39,363 nt of DNA. Origin: Metamycoplasma spumans ATCC 19526 (GTDB lineage Bacteria > Bacillota_I > Bacilli_A > Mycoplasmatales > Metamycoplasmataceae). The notes below the pieces were generated by a model, which saw only the letters and a program-made list of their open reading frames with translations, ran no database searches and was not told where the DNA came from. The translations under genes were made by a program, and so were the position numbers. The stretch's first letter is position 1; every line of letters begins with the position of its first letter. Below, one piece after another: positions 31,973 to 39,363 of the stretch. The stretch is from the NCBI GenBank assembly GCA_000620005.1, contig JHVF01000008.1, positions 1 through 39,363 of the forward strand, read 5' to 3'.

Positions 31973-31984
31973 TTGATTAGTTAA

Positions 31985-33712
31985 TTATTTTTGAATTGTT
32001 ATTCAAGTTCTCAACGGAGGAACTTCTATTGAAAATTCTTTTAAAATTGATGAATTATCATCTGAATTTAGTATTGATATTTCTAGTGTGCCATTTATAT
32101 AAAAATTCAAATTTTCGCCTTGTTCTGTTTGTACTAAATCAAAGTTATCTAAGCTATTTATAACGAATTTTAAATTAGAAATAAATATATCATTTGAACC
32201 ATTATTTACATCTGTAAAAAAATTAGCGCTGAAATGATTATTGTTTAAATCTTCGATTTTTTCAGCTATATAAAATGGATCAAAATATTTAGAAGGTATA
32301 AAATTACTTCCTGTTGTTGAGCTATCATAATTTGCTAAAAATAAAAATTCTTTTCTTCCAAATAATCTAGTAAGACTTTGATCATCTTCGATTAAAAAGC
32401 TATTTCTGTCTGATTTTTTATATAAATCCATTAAATATTTTACTTTGGCCGGACTTGTTGAATTCATCTCGTGAAAGGCGTTTGGTTTTGTTGAAATTCA
32501 AAATGATTTTTTAATAAATTCTTCATTTACTTTTTTACCAAAACCTTCAATAGTTTTTGTAATACTAATAGAATTTAAATTTTGTGCCGTTTTTTCATCT
32601 TCTCAATTTAAAATGTATTTAACATGCAGTTTACCCTCAATATCATTGGCTAAAATAGTTTCGGCTTTTATGGCAATCGGACTATTTTTATAATTTTCGT
32701 ATTTTTCTGGTAACTTATAAAATTTATGAGTTAAATCAATGTGACTTATCGATTTTCCTAAATAATAAGAAGGAAAATGATTTAGTGAACCATTGTTATC
32801 TAATATTGATTTTTCAATTGCTTCTAGTTTATTATTTATTAAATAATTTAAATATTCTAAGGTTGAAAATTGGAATGAACTTAAATTATGTTTGATTGTT
32901 TTATTGAATAAGTTTACTGTTTTTATTTCTGAAGTTTTTTGATTTGCAAACGCTTGTAATTTAAAATTAGCATTAACATGCAATGTTATTGAATTATCTT
33001 GTTTTTTAAGTGATAATTTTTTTAAGATAATGCGAGAGTTTTCATTACTAATATCTCTTTTTAAATCAAAAAATTCAAAACCACTACTTCCATATATTTT
33101 TAATTCTTTAAAATAAGATAACAATTCTTCATTTTCTAAATTTAATATCTCATCTAAGCTGTTTAATTTTTCTGAAGCCAATTTTTCTTTATCAAATTCG
33201 CAATAAATTGATTCGCCATAAATTTCATTGTTAAAGTTTGTTATATTAATAATTTGATTATCAAATTTTTGTTCATTATAACTTCCCGAAACCTCAATTT
33301 GCATGTTTTTATTTTGATCATTATATGAAATAACATTGACATTAGAAATCTGATATTGTCCATAATTTCCCGCTTTTAAATTTGAAATTTGTAGCGAAGG
33401 TAATTTAGTAGATAAAATTCCAAAATGCGAAATTAATTCTTTATAAAAATCAACATTTAAGCCATTTACTAAGCCACCTTTTTTATAATCTTCATTAATT
33501 TCTTGATTTTTTTAATCGGGATTAGTAATTTTGTTATTATTATCTGTTTTATCTTCAATTTTATTATCAGTTTTATTACTATTGACATTATCATCTATCT
33601 TATTTTCATCTTTTTTATTTAAGTCATCATTTGTTTTAGTGCACGAAAAAACTGTGATAACTGGTAAAAAGGGCAGTGAAAAAAACATAAAATTTTTTAT
33701 TTTTTTTCTCAT
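31985..33712 (-). pseudogene. Lipoprotein gene interrupted by an in-frame TAA
   Basis: The gene starts at ATG 33712 with AAGGAG upstream. The signal peptide ends at Cys24 (VITVFSC) and is followed by an Asp/Asn/Lys linker. Codon 67 (33514-33512) is TAA. Beyond it the same frame stays open for 509 codons to TAA at 31985, with protein-like composition and TGA-Trp codons (for example IEVSGSYNEQKF, ITKTIEGFGKKVNEE). I do not recognise the family; the 'ISITKTIEGF' strand recalls other mycoplasma lipoproteins. The stop lies beside a T7 run (33507-33513), but both sides are in the same frame, so a base substitution fits better than slippage. As it stands the product is a 66-aa lipopeptide. A sequencing error or translational read-through cannot be excluded. 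Confidence 0.65.
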
Positions 33713-33885
33713 TATAAACTCCTTAGTATTAAAATAAATAACATGTTACCACAAAATCAATATTATTAATAACCTTTTAAAAAAATATTTATGAAAATTT
33801 AACAATATTTTTTAAACTAAAATACATTTTATTTTGTAATTTTTTTACGAAAACGAATCACAAAAATTGCGACAAAAGACAGATT

Positions 33886-33927
33886 TTGTTTTTTATTTTT
33901 TTTAGGATTATAATATATATATATATA
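33886..33927 (+). promoter_or_regulatory. mib promoter with T8 spacer tract and AT repeat
   Basis: TTGTTT (33886-33891), a 17-nt spacer holding T8 (33896-33903), and TATAAT (33909-33914) form a near-consensus promoter. It runs straight into an (AT)7A tract (33913-33927). Length change in either tract would alter promoter strength. The remainder of the 263-bp divergent gap holds the weaker upstream region of the minus-strand lipoprotein gene. Confidence 0.6.
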
Positions 33928-33975
33928 AGATAAAGACATATTTTTAAGTAAATATATGCATGGTTAGGAGGCACT

Positions 33976-36324
33976 ATGAAAATGAAAAAGAAAGTTATAT
34001 TTAGCACAATCGTATTAGGCTCTATAATCGGATCAGCCTCTTTAGGTGCATTATTTTATTACAAAACTCCCGATAGGTTAAATTCAATTAATGGATTCGA
34101 AAGGCCAAGCAAACCATATGTAGCTACAGGTCAAGATTTTGCAACTAATTCAAACTCAATAAGTCACACAGATAGCGAAAAATTAAAACAAAACGAAAGA
34201 CCTAAGACAAATGTTGATATTTTGCCGCCACCCCCTGTTATAAAAAAAGATGAAATTAAAAAAGAAGAACCGAAAACTGATGAAAATATTCCTAAAGTCG
34301 AAGTAGATAAGAAAAAAGAAGATAAAAAAGAAGAACCGAAAAATAACACAATTGTTATTGAAAACAAAGATTTAGAAGATAAACAAGAAAAACCAAAAAC
34401 TGAAAAAGTAATTATCAAAAAAGGTGATATTGAATTTGAGGCAACGATAACAGAAGTTCCACCACGAAAATATGATAAAAGCGATAAAGAAAATGGAATT
34501 ACCAACCGTGTTCCGTATTATGCTGAAATAGTTCCCGATGCAACAACTTCATCTGGAGCGACAGAAAATAATATTAGAGTTTCAGTTTCTAGAGCTATTG
34601 AAAATGCCAAACTTAACAATTGAGCAACAAAGCCAGGAACATCGTATGAAGAAATTTTAGTAGATGAAAATAGATCAATAACTGTTAAACAAAATTATTT
34701 CAATAATATTGGATCGGCTCCTGAAATATTAGGAAATTTATGAGCAAGGTTTTATCTATTATTGGGCAATAAAGAGTTGTTAAGATCATATCAAGATGAA
34801 GTTGGTTTAAGAAATTTTGATAAGTGATATAACAATACCGAAGAAAAACTATCGTGAAAAGAAGGTTGAAATACTAGAACAGTTCCTTTAAATCATTTGC
34901 TACTTTTAATGCATATTGATTATTCTAAAATTACAAAACTAGCAAAAAGTGAAATTGAGGCGCTTAACCGTGGTGAAACAATTCCGAAAGATGGAGCTAA
35001 TTTATCAGTTAATGAAAAAGGTGAATGAATTTCGCATAATCACGAACCTATATACAATGCAGTTACTGCTGAATATACAAGAAATAATCAAGATAAACGT
35101 GTTTTAGGAAATAATAGTCATTGAAACCGTTTCCCTGACGATATTGAAAAAGGTAACTATGCAAACTGAAAGAAAACAAGAATAACTTCTACATTTGCGT
35201 CAAAACCTGGATATGGCTATATATCAAATGGTGGTATTCAAATCGATAGTTATACAAGAGAAGAAAATGTAAATAATCATAGTTTAGATAAAGCAACAAT
35301 TATTACCATTGATATGGAAAATTCAAATGGTTACAATAACGCAAAACGTTTAATTGAACAATTGATCAGAGACAATGTTCCTATAACAGGATATAGATTT
35401 TGAAATATAGGAAGAACTGGCGCAGATCAAAATGTTTACGATATTATGAAAGTGTTGCCAAAGAAAATACCTCTATTAGAACTATTCTTTGAAAGCAAAA
35501 ATACTAGTGCTTTAAATGCATTAAGAGACAAAGAAATTGATGAACTTGGATTATATTCAAATAATAAAGTTGGTTTAGGTGGTGATGATTGATCATTTAA
35601 CCCTTGAGCCTTAAAAGGTGTTGCTTGAGTAAATACACAAGACTATGCCTCAGGATTAAACTATGCAAGTCATTTAAAAGTTTACGGAAGAATTACATTT
35701 GAAAATTTAGCTTTTGATAAAGAAGATTATTTAGTGAAAGATGACTTCACTAACATTAATTTAGGTCTTAGAATGGCTTATTGAACTAGAAATAATGAAA
35801 AGATTTTCCAAGGCCCATGAGGAGCCGGTCTAAAACCAGATAGAAATGAAAGCGGTTCAGGATACCCTATGGGATTAGATTTTTCTCGTTTGCCTGAAAT
35901 TAAGTCATTAAGAGGAATGATTTTCTATGACAAAAATAAACCTTCAAATATGAGAAAATTAAACAAAATTAAGTTCTACAATGATTCAAACACATTTACA
36001 ATGCCGATATTAGACGTTAATGAAGCTCAACTTAACACAGTATTCATAAGACAATCAGCTTTTCCTAGATCAAAGATTATGTTTAGTAATGGTAAACAAA
36101 CTAATAAATTAAAAATAACAGCAAAAGCAAATGAAAATATTACAGCAACAGGTTTAACTAATTTGGGAATATTAATGGCTTACTCTGATGGTAACTTCAA
36201 TAAAACAACAACCGAAGTAATCGTTCCTAAGGAAGCTCAAACTTTATATCAAACACTAAAAAGTAATGGTTATAACGTTAAATATGAATCATCATTTAAC
36301 TTAGATGGTTATATTATTAATTAA
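33976..36324 (+). CDS. mib: Mycoplasma immunoglobulin-binding protein MIB (Protein M family)
   Basis: The 782-aa protein has an N-terminal membrane anchor (about residues 6-29, not a lipobox). A short region (GFERPSKPYVATGQDF) follows, then a Lys/Glu/Pro linker (about 65-150) and a large ectodomain from about 155 to the end. The ectodomain has the hallmarks of the 'immunoglobulin-blocking virulence protein' family related to Mycoplasma genitalium Protein M: conserved Trp-rich stretches (ATKPGTSYEEILVDE, YISNGGIQIDSYTREE, TIITIDMENSNGYNNAKRL, ITGYRFWNIGRTGADQ). MIB binds the Fv of IgG and hands it to MIP. Many TGA-Trp codons occur. It has TAGGAGG before ATG 33976, and mip follows 17 nt after the stop, so they form one operon. 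Confidence 0.88.
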
Positions 36325-36341
36325 TAATTAAGGAGAATATC

Positions 36342-38978
36342 ATGAAAAACAAAAAGAATAAATTATTAACTTTAACCGCATTATCGATGATGCCACTTAT
36401 GGGATTTGTTGCCTTAGCATGTCAAAAAGGTGTGGAACCTGATAAACCAAAACCAGACCCAGATAATAAAAATAATGATGTAAATAATAACAATGAAAAC
36501 CCAACACCTAATAATAATGGCACTAATAACGGTAGCACAACCGCCGAATCAAACTTCGACTTCAGTAAAACATCTTCAAATTTTGATGAAAACTTTAGTT
36601 TATGAAACTTTACAAATCCATCTTCTTATAAATCTAAAACTGCAGAAGAATTTGTTAATGGTTTTTCAGAATACAGTATTACAGCAACAAAAGATAAAAA
36701 CGTAAAACTTGTAATTTCTAACGCACAGTTATCATCTAATCCAAACGAAGTTGAAGTAACGGTGGCTCTAGAATCAAATCCTTCAATTAATAAAAAATAT
36801 AAACTATCAGGTTTTAAAACAAAAGAATATAATCCATTTGATACGTCTAACGAAGATTCTAGTGAAGCTGAAGCAATTAATTATATAAAGGCGTCAATTA
36901 GTGAAAAATTCGAAAAGGATATTGAAAAATATAAACCTAGATTAGAAAATATTCGTAAACAGGTGCCTTATAACAGTGATTTAACCGAATCTGAGATTGT
37001 AGAATATAACAGAAAAGCCGAAGCTCTTGGATTGCCAAGCTATGAACAAGCAAGATTATTAGGGCAAGTATTACCAAAAACAAACAATGGCGGTTTGACA
37101 ATGCCCGAATTCCCTAATCCGCAATTCTTAAATTGATATGACGATCTTGGCTTAACCAAAGATCAATCTCATAAAAATCATGGTTTGCCTAGAACAATCA
37201 CAAATGAGCAATATGGTAAAATGGGTCTTCAAACTTATAATTTAACAATTAATTCAACAGTATTTCTTTATCATAATGAAGCTCAAAAAAATAAATTGGA
37301 ACAAGCTTTAAAATATCAAGAAGACTGAACCGAAATGATTGATAAAATAGAAGATTCTTCAGTAAAGGTAAAATTAAAAGAAGAATACGATAAGCACAAT
37401 CCATCAAAACAACATAACTACGAATTAGGCATTATCCATAAAATTCAAAAAGCAACTATCCAAGAACTTATAAAGCAAGAATATAAAAAACTCGGTGGTA
37501 CTGACACACTAGATAAAAGATATGATGGACATGGCGATTTTGAATATGTTTTAGTAAATTATAATGATCAACAACAAAGCTTATTGTTTAGAGCTGATAA
37601 TGAAGTTGTCTGAGAAAAAATGTGAAAACCTCATTTAATAAATGAACAAAATAAAATAATTTCGAAAATAGAACAACAAGGTTTTGAACAAGATGTTGTT
37701 AACAGAGCGAAAGAAGTTATTAAAAAATCCAATGAATTATGAAGATTATCAAATATGGTAAGATCTGATAATGTAACCGCTGGGACAGCATTTATTATTG
37801 ACTTTGAAAAACCAAAAGTAGCTGGACAAAGACCCAAAAAATGGTATTTTGCAACTAATCAACACGTTATTGAAGATGCATTTCCTAATTCATTTAAATC
37901 ACTTGGTTTAACATTTTTGAAACAAAAATCAATTGGAAAAAATCTTAAAACCACTGTAGTTGATAATGATAATTTTGATAATATCGGAATTGAAGCAGAG
38001 GCTGTATCATTAATTTGAGAAGGCAAAGACTACTTGAAAAAAGACCCTAAAGATTTTGTTCCAGGAGTTGATGAAAAAATAAAAGAATATATAGATATAG
38101 CTATTTTCGAAATAGACTTCGACAAGCTTAAAAATTTAACTGAATCAGAAAAAAATAGTATGATTGATAGATTTAGTCACGGATATGCCAATAATCCTGA
38201 AGATCAAATTAAAATAATTAATTATGACTATTTAAACAACTATGAAAAAATTAATTTTCCAAAAGTCAGAGACAGTAAAGACACAAAAGAATACGATACT
38301 TTGTATGCATTAGGATATCCTTTAACAAATTCTTTAAAATCGCATAACTTCATGGATTATGAATTAGATCAATACGAAAATGAAAAAGATCTAGCAGCTT
38401 CTACATATACATATTCATTATGAACCAACGCTAAATCAAGCTGATATAAATTTGATTACGGTGGAATGACAGATACACAAAAAGAACAACTTAATAAAGG
38501 TTCAGGTTTGGGATATAACTTATCATATCGTACATTTAAAAATAAACATGGTATAGTAGATTCATTCTTAAGTTCAAATAGATTTGGTAAAGATTTATAT
38601 AAAGACGAAAACGGTAACAAATTCTATAATATGTCATTAGCTTATATTGTTGATAGATATACTCCGGGTGGTGGTGCTTCAGGATCATCTGTAAGAAACC
38701 AAAATAACGAATTAGTTGGACTATTCCATATTTCTAACTACTTCGCAAAAGCTGGGCTAACTGAAGCAGTTCGTTCAAACGGATATGACTATAACGGTCT
38801 ATTTGGCGAGTATAATTTACCTCAATATGACATAATTTATGGCGGTGGAAAAGACCAAAAAACTTCATATAGAGAAGCGTTAAAAGAAAAATATGGGGAT
38901 AGTTATCAAACAAACTTGTTTGATAACATCACTGAAATACCGGAAAATCACAAATTTAAAAATAAACAAGCGGAATAA
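36342..38978 (+). CDS. mip: Mycoplasma immunoglobulin protease MIP (DUF31 serine protease lipoprotein)
   Basis: An 878-aa lipoprotein: signal 1-26, Cys27 (FVALAC), Asn/Pro-rich linker (about 30-70). A small beta-module ends KKYKLSGFKTKEYNPF, followed by a helical middle region (about 165-470), then the DUF31 trypsin-like domain. The triad is His508 in YFATNQHVIEDAF, Asp585 in EYIDIAIFEIDF and Ser780 in PGGGASGSSVRNQ. MIP cleaves the heavy chain of IgG captured by MIB. Here MIB lies directly upstream, matching the known mib–mip order. AAGGAG precedes the ATG. TGA-Trp codons are frequent, and the stop codon lies inside the terminator hairpin. Confidence 0.92.
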
Positions 38979-39000
38979 CCCATCAGGGTTATTTTTTTAT
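38974..39000 (+). terminator. Terminator of mib–mip, overlapping the mip stop codon
   Basis: AATAACCC (38974-38981) pairs with GGGTTATT (38986-38993) around ATCA, then a T run. Confidence 0.85.
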
Positions 39001-39064
39001 AAAAACACTAAAAAAAGTAAAATACGAATAATCTATTGAAATAGGTTAGGATAAAAAATAATAG

Positions 39065-39092
39065 ACACATTCCAAAAAGGAGTGTGTTTTTT
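39065..39092 (+). promoter_or_regulatory. Hairpin at the start of the insertion sequence, sequestering its ribosome binding site
   Basis: ACACATTCC (39065-39073) pairs with GGAGTGTGT (39079-39087), all nine bases paired with one G-T, followed by a T run. The GGAG of the right arm is the only ribosome binding site for the ATG at 39093. The structure would stop, or hide the start in, transcripts reading in from outside. Confidence 0.55.
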
Positions 39093-39363
39093 ATGTCAAG
39101 AAAACAATTTACAGTAGAACAAAAACTAAAATATATAAATATTGCAAAAAATCAAAATTTTGATATGGCAATTATCACCTTTGTGGAGGACTTTTGAGAA
39201 GGACGATACAAGGATACCTATGAAAATAAATCTTCTAAAAAATGTTATGTTGACCCATTTCATTATGCAACAGCATATATAAAGAAGTGGATAAACATAT
39301 ATAATTTAGATATGAAAAATTTAGAATCAAAAACAGGAAAATCAGCCAAAAAAGGTAAGGGTG
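39093..39363 (+). CDS. Insertion-sequence OrfA-like protein, 3' end outside window
   Basis: The frame is open from ATG 39093 to the window edge (90 codons). The start MSRKQFTVEQKLKYINIAK and the later LESKTGKSAKKGKG resemble mycoplasma IS3-type OrfA proteins: an N-terminal helix-turn-helix region followed by a basic 'KTGK…KGRP' hinge. One TGA is Trp. The transposase catalytic part is not in the window. The left end of the element should lie between 39000 and 39065, but I cannot fix the terminal repeat without the other end. Confidence 0.55.

Noticed and set aside
33507-33513. T7 run as a frameshift phase-variation switch of the lipoprotein gene
   Set aside because: The coding frames before and after the TAA are the same, so a single slippage event would not explain or repair the interruption.
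10479-38978. Apparent break-up of the surface genes into many short reading frames, as if they were pseudogenes
   Set aside because: The breaks are all TGA, the pieces share one frame, and conserved Trp positions coincide with them. With TGA as Trp each is a single intact gene, except the one with a TAA at 33512-33514.

Overview
The window is a very AT-rich stretch of a Mycoplasma-type (Mollicutes) chromosome. TGA is read as Trp throughout: RplM, RsmH, MsrB and every large surface protein make sense only if in-frame TGA codons are Trp. The order mraZ–rsmH–ftsA-like–ftsZ, the many short-signal lipoproteins (…S/A-C lipobox) and a MIB–MIP immunoglobulin-evasion pair point to a host-associated mycoplasma. 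A Mycoplasmopsis/Metamycoplasma-like species is my inference; the species cannot be fixed from the sequence alone.

Layout. 1–1153: 3' end of a BspA-type leucine-rich-repeat surface protein. 1154–2001: decayed sequence and terminators, then tRNA-Thr(CGT) on the minus strand. 2138–5955: division cluster with MraZ boxes, mraZ, rsmH (apparent ATA start), a degenerate ftsA-like gene and ftsZ. 6072–8970: housekeeping block of rsmE, rplM–rpsI, two identical tRNA-Ile(GAT) genes, an ASCH-domain gene and rpsO. 9011–10234: PnuC-like transporter with an extra cytoplasmic domain.

10479–38978 is almost entirely a surface/secreted protein island. It holds a transglutaminase-like lipoprotein (+), a DUF31 serine-protease lipoprotein (-), a 918-aa modular lipoprotein (+), msrB (+), a giant 1800-aa DUF31 protease lipoprotein (-), a transglutaminase-like plus LRR lipoprotein (-), a 2012-aa M60-like/PA14/discoidin lipoprotein (-), a lipoprotein gene with an in-frame TAA (-), and finally the MIB–MIP pair (+). 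The right edge enters an insertion sequence (OrfA-like start, 39093 onwards).

How it works together (inference): the island looks like a locus for attacking host glycoproteins and antibodies. MIB would bind IgG and MIP cleave it. Two further DUF31 proteases have no adjacent MIB. The M60-like protein has carbohydrate- and ligand-binding modules, and two transglutaminase-fold lipoproteins may act as cysteine proteases or crosslinkers. The MIB promoter has a T8 tract between -35 and -10 and an (AT) run just downstream of -10, which suggests possible phase-variable expression. Several genes (rsmE, msrB, DUF31 lipoprotein 1) have a -10 box only 6–8 nt before the ATG and no ribosome binding site, so they appear to be leaderless.
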